From the NCBI GenBank assembly GCA_030562195.1, contig JAUJPP010000011.1:3534001-3598000 (forward strand): a stretch of DNA of 64,000 bases, given 5' to 3'. Every line of letters starts with the position of its first letter. The stretch's first letter is position 1. This stretch comes from Nipponacmea schrenckii. Lineage: Eukaryota; Mollusca; Gastropoda; Lottiidae. Of the stretch, positions 14,101 to 62,518 are shown piece after piece. The notes under the pieces are model-generated. The model saw nothing but the letters and a program-made list of their open reading frames with translations. It did not search any database and was not told the origin of the DNA. The translations under genes and the position numbers were made by a program.

Positions 14101-15617
14101 TTTGTAGTACCCCCGTCAATAGCAGGTCCTGTGGGTGTATTAATCACTTTATTATATATTTGTAGTACCCCCGTCAATAGCAGGTCCTGTGGGTGTATTA
14201 ATCACTTTATTTTATATTTGTAGTACCCCCGTCAATAGCAGGTCCTGTGGGTGTATTAATCACTTTATTATATATTTGTAGTACCCCCTGTCAATAGCAG
14301 GTCCTGTGGGTGTATTAATCACTTTATTATATATTTGTAGTACCCCCTGTCAATAGCAGGTCCTGTGGGTGTATTAATCACTTTATTTTATATTTGTAGT
14401 ACCCCCGTCAATAGCAGATCCTGTGGGTGTATTAATCACTTTATTATATATTTGTAGTACCCCCGTCAATAGCAGGTCCTGTGGGTGTATTAATCACTTT
14501 ATTATATATTTGTAGTACCCCCGTCAATAGCAGATCCTGTGGGTGTATTAATCACTTTATTATATATTTGTAGTACCCCCGTCAATAGCAGGTCCTGTGG
14601 GTGTATTAATCACTTTATTATATATTTGTAGTACCCCCGTCAATAGCAGGTCCTGTGGGTGTATTAATCACTTTATTATATATTTGTAGTCCCCCCGTCA
14701 ATAGCAGGTCCTGTGGGTGTATTAATCACTTTATTATATATTTGTAGTCCCCCCGTCAATAGCAGGTCCTGTGGGTGTATTAATCACTTTATTATATATT
14801 TGTAGTCCCCCCGTCAATAGCAGATCCTGTGGGTGTATTAATCACTTTATTATATATTTGTAGTACCCCCGTCAATAGCAGGTCCTGTGGGTGTATTAAT
14901 CACTTTATTATATATTTGTAGTACCCCCGTCAATAGCAGGTCCTGTGGGTGTATTAATCACTTTATTATATATTTGTAGTACCCCCGTCAATAGCAGGTC
15001 CTGTGGGTGTATTAATCACTTTATTTTATATTTGTAGTCCCCCTGTCAATAGCAGGTCCTGTGGGTGTATTAATCACTTTATTATATATTTGTAGTACCC
15101 CCGTCAATAGCAGGTCCTGTGGGTGTATTAATCACTTTATTATATATTTGTAGTACCCCCGTCAATAGCAGATCCTGTGGGTGTATTAATCACTTTATTA
15201 TATATTTGTAGTACCCCCGTCAATAGCAGGTCCTGTGGGTGTATTAATCACTTTATTTTATATTTGTAGTCCCCCTGTCAATAGCAGGTCCTGTGGGTGT
15301 ATTAATCACTTTATTTTATATTTGTAGTACCCCCGTCAATAGCAGGTCCTGTGGGTGTATTAATCTCTTTATTTTATATTTGTAGTACCCCCGTCAATAG
15401 CAGGTCCTGTGGGTGTATTAATCACTTTATTATATATTTGTAGTCCCCCCGTCAATAGCAGGTCCTGTGGGTGTATTAATCACTTTATTTTATATTTGTA
15501 GTCCCCCCGTCAATAGCAGGTCCTGTGGGTGTATTAATCACTTTATTTTATATTTGTAGTCCCCCCGTCAATAACAGGTCCTGTGGGTGTATTAATCAAT
15601 TTATTTTATATTTGTAG

Positions 15618-15647
<30 letters not shown>
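11104..15647 (+). repeat. 58-bp minisatellite, about 78 units, each carrying a splice acceptor and exon start
   Basis: Each unit has 25 nt of intron end (taatcactttattatatattt, then gtag in consensus) followed by 33 nt identical to the start of the Ig exon at 15618 (tacccccgtcaatagcaggt, then cctgtgggtgtat). The last unit is the real exon boundary. Variants are mainly tat/ttt in the A/T tract and tac/tcc or 4-6 C in the exon-like part. Units are highly homogeneous. Confidence 0.95.
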
Positions 15648-51235
<35,588 letters not shown>

Positions 51236-51800
51236 CTTTACAATCAGATATACAATTTTATATTTTATTTTGTATTTTTGTAAACTTGACATTGTTACAG
51301 TCCAACAAAGATACCTAGATACAATGGGAAGCCAGAATATAAACAGTTAACTCTCTTTCTGGGTAGTACCAGTAGTTTTAAATACTTCACTCCAAAATAC
51401 CATGCTATCTTCTTGATAATGTTTTGTTGTGATTATTTTTACAAAACAAAAGACTGTGCTATATCTATATTCTAAGAAATTGTAGTAATATTTGATATTT
51501 AGTCTATATTTTATATGAAATATTTGATATCATGCCTGTGATTGATAGAGATATTCTCCTACTGAAGCTAAATTATCATATATCACTACTACATCCATTT
51601 CAATAAACAGGGTATTTAGTTAGCTAGGCTATCCTGTAACAACGCCATGGATCTGTCCTTTCAACAACGTGCCTTCCTTAACCTTTATATTATTTTATAA
51701 TAAAAAAGCAATTAAAATTGTGCCAAAATATTTGTATGTCATCTGTTTTATATCATTATTTCACAATAAACTCTATGTTTTTATTTATTTTCATGAGTTT
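51236..51800 (+). other. HMCN1: 3'UTR and polyadenylation signals
   Basis: AT-rich sequence after the stop codon with AATAAA at 51699-51704 and 51765-51770. The second is followed by a GT/T-rich stretch (tttgtcttggtcatt), a plausible cleavage region near 51785-51800. Confidence 0.7.
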
Positions 51801-51864
51801 GTCTTGGTCATTGAGTAAGATGTGATGTTAAGTTCTGATGGGGTAAGCGAGGTTTAGGGGGGGT

Positions 51865-52135
51865 TTTGAACGACGAGTGTATGAGTTGTGACGGCGAGCG
51901 TGTGAGTTGTGACGACGAGTGTATGAGTTGTGACGACGAGTGTATGAGTTGTGACGACGAGTGTATGAGTTGTGACGACGAGTGTATGAGTTGTGACGAC
52001 GAGTGTAGTGACTTATGTTGTGACGACGAGTGTATGAGTTGTGACGACGAGTGTATGAGTTGTGACGACACGTGTATGAAGTGTGACTACGAGTGTGTGA
52101 GTTGTGTGGCGAGCGTGTGAGTTGTGACGGCGAGC
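51865..52135. repeat. 21-bp satellite, about 12 units
   Basis: Unit: gacgacgagtgtatgagttg, then t, read openly as a CDDECMS peptide repeat on the plus strand but with no gene context. It begins about 65 bp after the likely end of the hemicentin transcript. Confidence 0.95.
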
Positions 52136-52867
52136 GACTCAGTTTTGTCGGCGAGCGAGTGAGTTGAAACGACGAGCGTGTGACATGTGTGTGACGGTGA
52201 CTTATTGAGTGTGACGGTGACTGTGACGATGAACGTTTGAGCGTGACGGTTATTGAAAGTGACGGCGAGTAATTGAGCGTGACGGCAAGTTATTAAGCGT
52301 GACTTAGCAAGTGTGACTGTGATTTGAGGGTGATGGAGACTCGAGGAATTTGACGGTGACTCGTTGAACGTGACGGTTACACCGTCACAACAAAAAACAC
52401 ATTTAATAACTCCGTCGCTCAACGCTAAACTCACCCGCCGTCACACTCAGTGCCTCACCATCACACAACTGCAGAGTCAAGCATTCAGTGACGGAGAGAG
52501 TTTGACGATCTTTGATTAAGTGTGAATGTGAGTGTAAAGTTTAGTTGCTGTTACCGGGTGTGACACTAAATGAGCGAATGAGTGTGACTGATTGTGGTGA
52601 TTTGTGCCGTTTAGTGAACAAATTGATATGAAGTTTGACATTTAATCTACACAGTCACACTCACTAATTGCCCCGTCACATTCGATGCCACATTCACTCT
52701 TTCACAGCCACATGTTACACATGTTTTTGAACGTAGTCTAACTGGCACTTACTTACGTGCGCATCCATGAACACAAAATCGATCACCGCCACACTCAACC
52801 CATATCTGCTCTCTCTATCTCACTAATATGATAACAAGTGTGTCACACTAAAGAGCAAAGGTAAGTG
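52136..52867. repeat. Degenerate GTGACGG-type repeats
   Basis: Irregular repetition of gtgacggtgact / gagcgtgacggc words, with some blocks inverted (cgtcacac, accgtcacaacaa near 52380-52445). A bridge between the 21-bp array and the 20-bp field. Confidence 0.7.
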
Positions 52868-55800
52868 TATGCTAGAGTGGGTCAATGAGGTAATTTATGA
52901 GTCAATGAGTTAATCTGTGAGTGATTGAATTAGACTGTGAGTCAATAAGTTAGTTATGCGTTTAATGGTTAGTCATTGAACATGTCTGGGTGTCTGAGTT
53001 AATCCATGAGTCAACGATTTAATCTGAGGCAATGAGTTAATCTGTGAGTCAATGAGCTAATCTGTAAGTCAATTAGTCGATCTGTGTTTTTTAATGAGTA
53101 AATCCATGAGCCAACGAGTTAATCTGTGAGTCAACGAGTTAGTGAGTCAACGAGTTAGTGAGTCAACGAGTTAATCTGTGAGTCAACGAGTAAATCTGTG
53201 AGTCAACGAGTAAATCTGTGAGTCAACGAGTTCGTCTGTGAGTCAACGAGTTCGTCTGTGAGTCAACGAGTTCGTCTGTGAGTCAACGAGTTCGTCTGTG
53301 AGTCAACGAGTTCGTCTGTGAGTCAACGAGTTCGTCTGTGAGTCAACGAGTTCGTCTGTGAGTCAACGAGTTCGTCTGTGAGTCAACGCGTTCGTCTGTG
53401 AGTCAACGCGTTCGTCTGTGAGTCAACGCGTTCGTCTGTGAGTCAACGCGTTCGTCTGTGAGTCAACGCGTTCGTCTGTGAGTCAACGCGTTCGTCTGTG
53501 AGTCAACGCGTTCGTCTGTGAGTCAACGCGTTCGTCTGTGAGTCAACGCGTTCGTCTGTGAGCCAACGCGTTCGTCTGTGAGTCAACGCGTTCGTCTGTC
53601 AGTCAACGCGTTCGTCTGTGAGTCAACGCGTTCGTCTGTCAGTCAACGCGTTCGTCTGTCAGTCAACGCGTTCGTCTGTGTGTCAGCGCGTTCGTCTGTG
53701 TGTCAGCGCGTTCGTCTGTCAGTCAGCGCGTTCGTCTGTCAGTCAGCGCGTTCGTCTGTCAGTCAGCGCGTTCGTCTGTCAGTCAGCGCGTTCGTCTGTC
53801 AGTCAGCGCGTTCGTCTGTCAGTCAGCGCGTTCGTCTGTCAGTCAGCGCGTTCGTCTGTCAGTCAGCGCGTTCGTCTGTCAGTCAGCGCGTTCGTCTGTC
53901 AGTCAGCGCGTTCGTCTGTCAGTCAGCGCGTTCGTCTGTGTGTCAGCGAGTTAATCTGTGAGGCAACGGGTTAATCTGTGTGTCAATAAGTTAATGTGTG
54001 AGCCAACGAGTTAATTCATGAGTCAACGAGTTAATATGAGTCAACGAGTTAATCTGAGTCAATGAGATAATCTGTGAGTCATTGAGATAATCTATGTGAA
54101 AACAAGTTGATCTGAGTGTCAACAAGTTGATCTGAGTGTCAACAAGTTGATCTGAGTGTCAACAAGTTGATCTGAGTGTCAACAAGTTGATCTGAGTGTC
54201 AACAAGTTGATCTGAGTGTCAACAAGTTGATCTGAGTGTCAACAAGTTGATCTGAGTGTCAACAAGTTGATCTGAGTGTCAACAAGTTGATCTGAGTGTC
54301 AACAAGTTGATCTGAGTGTCAACAAGTTGATCTGAGTGTCAACAAGTTGATCTGAGTGTCAACAAGTTGATCTGAGTGTCAACAAGTTGATCTGAGTGTC
54401 AACAAGTTGATCTGAGTGTCAACAAGTTGATCTGAGTGTCAACAAGTTGATCTGAGTGTCAACAAGTTGATCTGAGTGTCAACAAGTTGATCTGAGTGTC
54501 AACAAGTTGATCTGAGTGTCAACAAGTTGATCTGAGTGTCAACAAGTTGATCTGAGTGTCAACAAGTTGATCTGAGTGTCAACCAGTTGATCTGAGTGTC
54601 AACCAGTTGATCTGAGTGTCAACAAGTTGATCTGAGTGTCAACGAGTTGATCTGAGTGTCAACGAGTTAATATGTGAGCCAACGAGTTAATTCATGAGTC
54701 AACGAGTTAATCTGAGTCAATGAGTTAATCTGGGAGTCAATGCCTTAATCTGTGAGTCAATGAGATAATCTGTGAGTCAATGAGATAATCTGTGAGTCAT
54801 TGAGATAATCTTTGTGACAACAAGTTGATCTGAGTGTCAACGAGTTAATGTGTGAGTCAACGAGTTACGGTGTGGGTCAACGAGTTACGGTGTGGGTCAA
54901 CGAGTTACTGTGTGAGTCAACGAATTACTGTGTGAGTCAACGAGTTACTGTGTGAGTCAACGAGTTACTGTGTGAGTCAACGAGTTACTGTGTGAGTCAA
55001 CGAGTTACTGTGTGAGTCAACGAGTCAAACTGTGTGAGTCAACGAGTTACTGTGTGAGTCAACGAGTTACTGTGTGAGTCAACGAGTTACTGTGTGAGTC
55101 AATGAGTTACTGTGTGAGTCAATGAGTTACTGTGTGAGTCAATGAGTTACTGTGTGAGTCAACGAGTTACTGTGTGAGTCAACGAGTTACTGTGTGAGTC
55201 AACGAGTTACTGTGTGAGTCAACGAGTTACTGTGTGAGTCAACGAGTTACTGTGTGAGTCAACGAGTTACTGTGTGAGTCAACGAGTTACTGTGTGAGTC
55301 AACGAGTTACTGTGTGAGTCAACGAGTTACTGTGTGAGTCAACGAGTTACTGTGTGAGTCAACGAGTTACTGTGTGAGTCAACGAGTTACTGTGTGAGTC
55401 AACGAGTTACTGTGTGAGTCAACGAGTTACTGTGTGAGTCAACGAGTTACTGTGTGAGTCAACGAGTTACTGTGTGAGTCAACGAGTTACTGTGTGAGTC
55501 AACGAGTTACTGTGTGAGTCAACGAGTTAAACTGTGTGTCAATGAGTTACTGTGTGAGTTAACTTGTTACTGTGTGAGTCAACGAGGTAATCTGTGAGTC
55601 AATCAGTCAATCTATGTGTCGGTCAATCTGTGTGTCAATGAGTCAATCTATGAGTCACCGAGTCAATCTATGAGTCAACGAGTTAATCTTTGAGTCAACG
55701 AGTTTATTTATGAGTCAATCTGTAAGTCACTGAGGTAATCTGTGTGTCAATGAACTAATCTGTGTGTCAATGAGTTCATCTGTGTGTCAATGAGTTAATC

Positions 55801-58800
55801 TGTGAGTCAATGAACTAATCTATGTGTCAATGAGGAAATCTGTGAGCCAACGAGTTCATCTATGAGTCAACGAGTTAATATGTGAGTCAATAAGTTAATC
55901 TGTGTGTCAATGAGTTAATGTGTGAGTCAGCGATTTAAACTGTGAGTCAAGGAGGTTATTTGTGTGTAAATGATTAATCTGTGAGTCATGGAGATAATGT
56001 TTTAGTCAACAATTTAATCTGTGTGTCAATAATTTAATCTGTGTTAATGAGTTAATCTGTGTGTCAATGAGGTAACCTTTGTCTCAATGACTTAATCTAT
56101 GAGCCATCGAGTTAATCTGTGTGTCAATGAATTAATATGTGAGTCAACGGGTTAATCTGTGAGTAAATGAGTTAATCTGTGTGTCAATGAGGTAATCTGT
56201 GTGTCAATGAGGTAATCTGTGTATCAACGACTTAATCTGAGAGCCAACAAGTTAATATGTGAGTCAACGAGTTAATAAGTGCTGTGAGCCAACGAGTTAA
56301 TCTATGAATCAACGATTAATCTGTGAGTCAACGAGTTACTGTGTGGGTCAACGAGTTACTGTGTGAGTCAACGCGTTAGTGTGCGAGTCAACGCGTTAGT
56401 GTGCGAGTCAACGCGTTAGTGTGCGAGTCAACGCGTTAGTGTGCGAGTCAACGAGTTACTGTGTGAGTCAACGAGTTTATCTTTGAGTCAACGAGTTTAT
56501 CTTTGAATCAACGAGTTTATCTTTGAGTCAACGAGTTTATCTTTGAGTCAACGAGTTTATCTTTGAATCAACGAGTTTATCTTTGAGTCAACGAGTTTAT
56601 CTTTGAGTCAACGAGTTTATCTTTGAGTCAATGGGTCAATCTGTGAGTTAATGAGTTAATTTGTGTGTCAATGAGTTAATGTGTGAGTCGGCAAGTTAAT
56701 CTGTGAGTCAATGAGTTAATCTGTGAGTCAATGAGTTAATATGTGAGGCAACGGGTTAATCCGAGTGTAAATAAGTTTATGTGTGAGTCAGCGATTTAAT
56801 CTGTGTGTCAATAATTTAATCTGTGTGTCAATGAGTTAATGTGTGAGTAAATGAGTTAATCTGTGAGTCAACGAGGTTATTTGTGTGTAAATGAGTTTAT
56901 CTGTGAGTCAATGGGTCAATGTGTGATTTAATCTGTGTGTCAATAACTTAAACTGTGAGCAAACGAGTTAATCTGTTAGTCAACGAGTTAATCTGTGAGT
57001 CAGTGTGTTAATCTGTGAGTCAACGAGTTAATCTATGTGTTAATGAGTTTATCTTTGAGTCAATCTGTGAGTCAATAAGTTAATCTGTGTGTCAATGAGT
57101 TAATGTGTGAGTCAGTGAGTTAATCTGTGTGTCAATGTGTGAGTCAGCGAGTTAATCTGTGAGTCAACGAGGTTATTTGTGTGTAAATGAATTTATCTGT
57201 GAGTCAACGAGTTAATCTGTGAGTCATTGTCTTAATCTGTGTGTCAAAAACTTAATCTGTGAGCCAACGAGTTCATCTAGGTGTCAATGAGTTTATCTTT
57301 GAGTCAATCTGTGAGTCAACAAGTTCATTTGTGAGTCAACGAGCTAATATGTGAGTCAACCAGTTAATCGGTGAGCCAACGTGTGTCAATGAGTTAGTCT
57401 GTGTGTCAATAAGTTAATCTGTGAGTCAATGAGTCAATCTGTGAGTCAATAAGTTAATCTGTGTGTCAATGAGTTAATGTGTGAGTCAGTGAGTTAATCA
57501 GTGTGTCAATGTGTGAGTCAGCGAGTTAATCTGTGAGTCAACGAGGTTATTTGTGTGTAAATGAATTTATCTGTGAGTCAATGGGTCAATGTGTGAGTTA
57601 ATCTGTGTGTCAATAAACTGTGAACCAACGAGTTAATCTGTTAGTCAACGAGTTAATCTGTGAGTCAGTGTCTTAATCTGTGTGTCAAAAACTTAATCTG
57701 TGAGCCAACGAGTTCATCTAGGTGTCAATGAGTTTATCTTTGAGTCAATCTGTGAGTCAATGAGTGAATGTGTGAGTCAATGAGTTAATCTGTGTGTCAA
57801 CGAGTTAATCTATGGTCCATAAAGTTTATCTGTGTGTCAACAAGTTCATTTGTGAGTCAACGAGCTAATATGTGAGTCAACCAGTTAATCGGTGAGCCAA
57901 CGTGTGTCAATGAGTTAGTCTGTGTGTCAATAAGTTAATCTGTGAGTCAATGAGTCAATCTGTGAGTCAATGAGTCAATCTGTGAGTCAATAAGTTAATC
58001 TGTGTGTCAATGAGTTAATGTGTGAGTCAGTGAGTTAATCAGTGTGTCAATGTGTGAGTCAGCGAGTTAATCTGTGAGTCAACGAGGTTATTTGTGTGTA
58101 AATGAATTTATCTGTGAGTCAATGGGTCAATGTGTGAGTTAATCTGTGTGTCAATAAACTGTGAACCAACGAGTTAATCTGTTAGTCAACGAGTTAATCT
58201 GTGAGTCAGTGTCTTAATCTGTGTGTCAAAAACTTAATCTGTGAGCCAACGAGTTCATCTAGGTGTCAATGAGTTTATCTTTGAGTCAATCTGTGAGTCA
58301 ATGAGTGAATGTGTGAGTCAATGAGTTAATCTGTGAGTCAACGAGTTAATCTATGGTCCAATAAGTTTATCTGTGTGTCAACAAGTTCATTTGTGAGTCA
58401 ACGAGCTAATATGTGAGTCAACCAGTTAATCGGTGAGCCAACGTGTGTCAATGAGTTAGTCTGTGTGTCAATAAGTTAATCTGTGAGTCAATGAGTTAAT
58501 CTGTGTGTCAATGAGTTAATGTGTGAGTCAGTGAGTTAATCTGTGTGTCAATGTGTGAGTCAGCGAGTTAATCTGTGAGTCAACGAGGTTATTTGTGTGT
58601 AAATGAATTTATCTGTGAGTCAATGGGTCAATGTGTGAGTTAATCTGTGTGTCAATAAACTGTGAACCAACGAGTTAATCTGTTAGTCAACGAGTTAATC
58701 TGTGAGTCAGTGTCTTAATCTGTGTGTCAAAAACTTAATCTGTGAGCCAACGAGTTCATCTAGGTGTCAATGAGTTTATCTTTGAGTCAATCTGTGAGTC

Positions 58801-59070
58801 AATGAGTGAATGTGTGAGTCAATGAGTTAATCTATGTGTCAATGAGTTAATCTATGTGTCAATGAGTTAATCTGTGTGTCAACGAGTTAATCTATGGTCC
58901 AATAAGTTTATCTGTGTGTCAACAAGTTCATTTGTGAGTCAACGAGCTAATATGTGAGTCAACCAGTTAATCGGTGAGCCAACGTGTGTCAATGAGATAG
59001 TCTGTGTGTCAATAAGTCAATCTGTGAGTCAATGAGTCAATCTGTGAGTCAATGAGTCAATCTGTGAGCG
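52868..59070. repeat. 20-bp satellite field (TGAGTCAA family), about 6.2 kb
   Basis: Basic unit: gagttaatctgtgagtcaac with many variants. Homogenised sub-arrays: 53200-53940 (cgttcgtctgtgagtcaacg), 54100-54660 (gtgtcaacaagttgatctga), 54840-55590 (cgagttactgtgtgagtcaa), 56345-56635. From about 57070 to 59070 blocks of roughly 500 bp repeat about three times (for example aacgaggttatttgtgtgta at 57168, 57540, 58080 and 58582), a higher-order structure. The long forward frames at 53578-53974 are products of the 20-bp unit, not genes. Confidence 0.96.
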
Positions 59071-61080
59071 AAGACAGTTAAGTACAATAATATACAAATA
59101 GATATTTCAAATGGTAGAGAATTTTCCTCTTGTAAAATAACAATAAATGTTCCAGCTCTATTAAGTTGATTCAGGTTCTAATATCTTTCTTTACCAAAAA
59201 TATTATCTCTGTTTTATTAGCTTCATTCTCCACCATCTTTGTTACATTATAGTCTCCCCTGGTAGTCCTCATCTTCCAGTATTCTCAAACACCATTTAAA
59301 ACATAATTAAATATAAATTGCTTTTATTTTTAATTAATTTTATTATGAATTACATGAAAGTCATTTTTATTTTATACAATTTCATTAAAAAAAATGATTG
59401 ACAGCTATTTTACACAAATTAGTGCGGATTTTTAAATTCCACAGAAAGCAGAAAAAAACTTTTCATTTTTACAATAATATACATTTTAAATTTGCTATTT
59501 TGTATAACTAATGTGAAGCTACTGGTCAAAAGGACTTTTATTTTTAAATTCATTTTAAAAATATCTTCTAGTTTGAATATTTTGCCAGCTTTATTAATTT
59601 CTTTGAATGAATTGTGTTGTTTCGACACTTAATTAATGGCATGACAACTCTTCATAAATTTAAACAATGGAACGAGGAGCTGCTACGATTAAATCAAATC
59701 AAAAAAAATAAATGCATTACATGATTCAAGTAAAAAAGAGGTTTGATTACATACAAGAAGAAGCCTATTAATAAATCAATGGAAACTGGAGAATTTAAAT
59801 AATAGAGAGGAGTCTAAAAAATTAATAGAGAGAAATCAACATAAAACAAATCACAAAAAATAGAAATCAACAGAAAGGACAAATAAATTTTATCAAAAAC
59901 TTCCTTAAAAAGTGGGTCCCTACGAAGATTGACTTTACACTTTATATAACAAGCACTGGTAAACAAGGTTTTCGTTGCTAGCACTATTACTAAATTAAAA
60001 ACATTCAAATATATTTAAAGGACTTAAAAGGGACCATCGGTCTTAGAATTTACATGAAATATTGTAGTTCTCAAGAATGGTCAATATGAGTATATATTCA
60101 TCAGTAAACTAACCTAGTGTCATAAAGTAACAGAATCCCTTAAAATCTGGAAAATTCACAAAACTAAGTCATTTTTTTAAAACACTTAATCAATTTATTA
60201 AGCGTTTTTCAATAATCATGTGCATCTTTATGGATAATTATGAAGTTTTTTGGATATTTATTTGTTTTTTAATATTATTTTTATGACAGCAGGTATATTT
60301 ACCAATGAAAAGAGGTCTTATTGGCAAAGTTTAAACTGTTCATTCTAAGACCCATTATCCCTTTAAAGAACTGGGCAAAAGACAGTAATTTTATAACAAA
60401 ACTGAAGTCATTGACAGAATAACATTAACTTAATGATGTTTTGTGTTTTCTTTCATTCATTCTATTTGACCTACTAAATGACCTACTTATAAAGCACATG
60501 CAATCATTATACACATTATCAGTAAATAAATAAAACACGATTCACAACTCTAATCAAGCTCTAGACTAACAGCCTCGTCATTTCCATCACAAAGCTTTCT
60601 ATAACATACTTAATTACAAATTTTTCTAAATTTCCCAGAATTTTCTCAAATATTCTCAGATATTTCTGGTATTTGCCAAAAATACATGCAAAATTTAAGA
60701 GATATTTTCAACAAAGTATTAAAATTCACACAACTTAAAACAATTTCATCTGGTAAGATGAGGTGCAAATCTTTAACAGTGAATAGATATACCTGGTAAT
60801 AATTACATATTGCATAGATAAAATAACAGCGGATTCTAAAACTGATAAAACCATGGAAATAGGTCAAATTAAAACATTGTAATAAATCCTGGATAATATC
60901 ACTCCATAACTGGATTTTCAATAATATGGCCCAAGCTGATAATAAACATTATTGTTCTATTTGTATAAAAAAGACATTTAAATTAGTTCCAGTATAATTA
61001 GTAGACTGGGTGTAATTACTGTTATACATAATTATCATTTTTCATATCTTAAATCAGTTGTCATGGGTTATATCTGACTA
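59071..61080. other. AT-rich intergenic DNA, no gene recognised
   Basis: Only short chance frames, no domain or splice pattern. 60045-60200 is an inverted copy of the dispersed repeat at 39725-39965. It could include 3'UTR of a convergent minus-strand gene, but nothing shows it. Confidence 0.6.
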
Positions 61081-61084
61081 TAAC

Positions 61085-61235
61085 AATTTTAATAAAGTCC
61101 TAGAAGTGACAAGTCATAGAAGTGACAAGTCCTAGAAGTGACAAGTCCTAGAAATGACAAGTCATAGAAGTGACAAATCCTAGAATTCACAAGTCCTGGA
61201 AGTGACAAGTCCTAGAAGTGACAAGTCCTGAATAC
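61085..61235. repeat. 16-bp tandem repeat, about 9 units
   Basis: Unit: cctagaagtgacaagt, degenerate. Confidence 0.9.
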
Positions 61236-61552
61236 AACAATTCCTGAGAAATGAAATCCAAATTTTAATTCTTATAAATGCAACATGATTAAAAATGAGT
61301 TCTTGTTAGAAGTTACAGTAAGAAATATTTCAAGGACTGAATCTGTTAAATATATATTTAGATTTTTCACAACCAATAATAACGGCTAACCGACAGAAAT
61401 AATATTTATAAAAATATTCATATTGATCCCTAATACCCAACTTTCCTAAAGCAACATTTGGATATACACGAACAAATCGTTGCTTTCACAATCCCAGATT
61501 CTCGTCATTAATTTTGATTGGTTGGGAGTTTACAGTCAATAACGAAATTGAT

Positions 61553-62518
61553 GCTGACTCAAGACAAATTGTTTAAGAAACATGCTGGTGAGGCTGACTC
61601 AAGACAAATTGTTTAAGAAACATGCTGGTGAGGCTGACTCAAGATAAATTGTTTAAGGAACATGCTGGTGAGGCTGACTCAAGATAAATTGTTTAAGGAA
61701 CATGCTGGTGAGGCTGACTCAAGACAAATTGTTTAAGAAACATGCTGGTGAGGCTGACTCAAGACAAATTGTTTAAGAAACATGCTGGTGAGGCTGACTC
61801 AAGACAAATTGTTTAAGAACATGCTGGTGAGGCTGACTCAAGACAAATTGTTTAAGAACATGCTGGTGAGGCTGACTCAAGATAAATTGTTTAAGAAACA
61901 TGCTGGTGAGGCTGACTCAAGACAAATTGTTTAAGAAACATGCTGGTGAGGCTGACTCAAGATAAATTGTTTAAGGAACATGCTGGTGAGGCTGACTCAA
62001 GACAAATTGTTTAAGAAACATGCTGGTGAGGCTGACTCAAGACAAATTGTTTAAGGAACATGCTGGTGAGGCTGACTCAAGACAAATTGTTTAAGAAACA
62101 TGCTGGTGAGGCTGACTCAAGACAAATTTTTTAAAGGGAACATGCTGGTGAGGCTGACTCAAGATAAATTGTTTAAGAAACATGCTGGTGAGGCTGACTC
62201 AAGACAAATTGTTTAAGAAACATGCTGGTGAGGCTGACTCAAGACAAATTGTTTAAGAAACATGCTGGTGAGGCTGACTCAAGATAAATTGTTTAAGAAA
62301 CATGCTGGTGAGGCTGACTCAAGACAAATTGTTTAAGAAACATGCTGGTGAGGCTGACTCAAGACAAATTGTTTAAGAAACATGCTGGTGAGGCTGACTC
62401 AAGACAAATTGTTTAAGAAACATGCTGGTGAGGCTGACTCAAGACAAATTGTTTAAGGAACATGCTGGTGAGGCTGACTCAAGACAAATTGTTTAAGAAA
62501 CATGCTGGTGAGGCTGAC
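61553..62518. repeat. 40-bp minisatellite, about 24 units
   Basis: Unit: gaggctgactcaagacaaat, tgtttaagaaacatgctggt. Very homogeneous; each unit contains TGACTCA. Confidence 0.96.

Noticed and set aside
11104..15617. CRISPR array
   Set aside because: Units are contiguous and near-identical with no unique spacers, and the genome is eukaryotic. The same applies to the other arrays.
51808..52120. Plus-strand CDDECMS peptide repeat and minus-strand SSQLIHS peptide repeat
   Set aside because: Both are translations of the 21-bp satellite beyond the hemicentin polyadenylation region; no gene context.
53578..53974. Open frames with a Ser-Val-Cys-Arg rich repeat
   Set aside because: Pure consequence of a 20-bp satellite unit; three frames are open in parallel.
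59419..60921. Short minus-strand frames of 64-91 codons
   Set aside because: AT-rich chance frames rich in Ile/Phe/Lys, without domains or splice partners.
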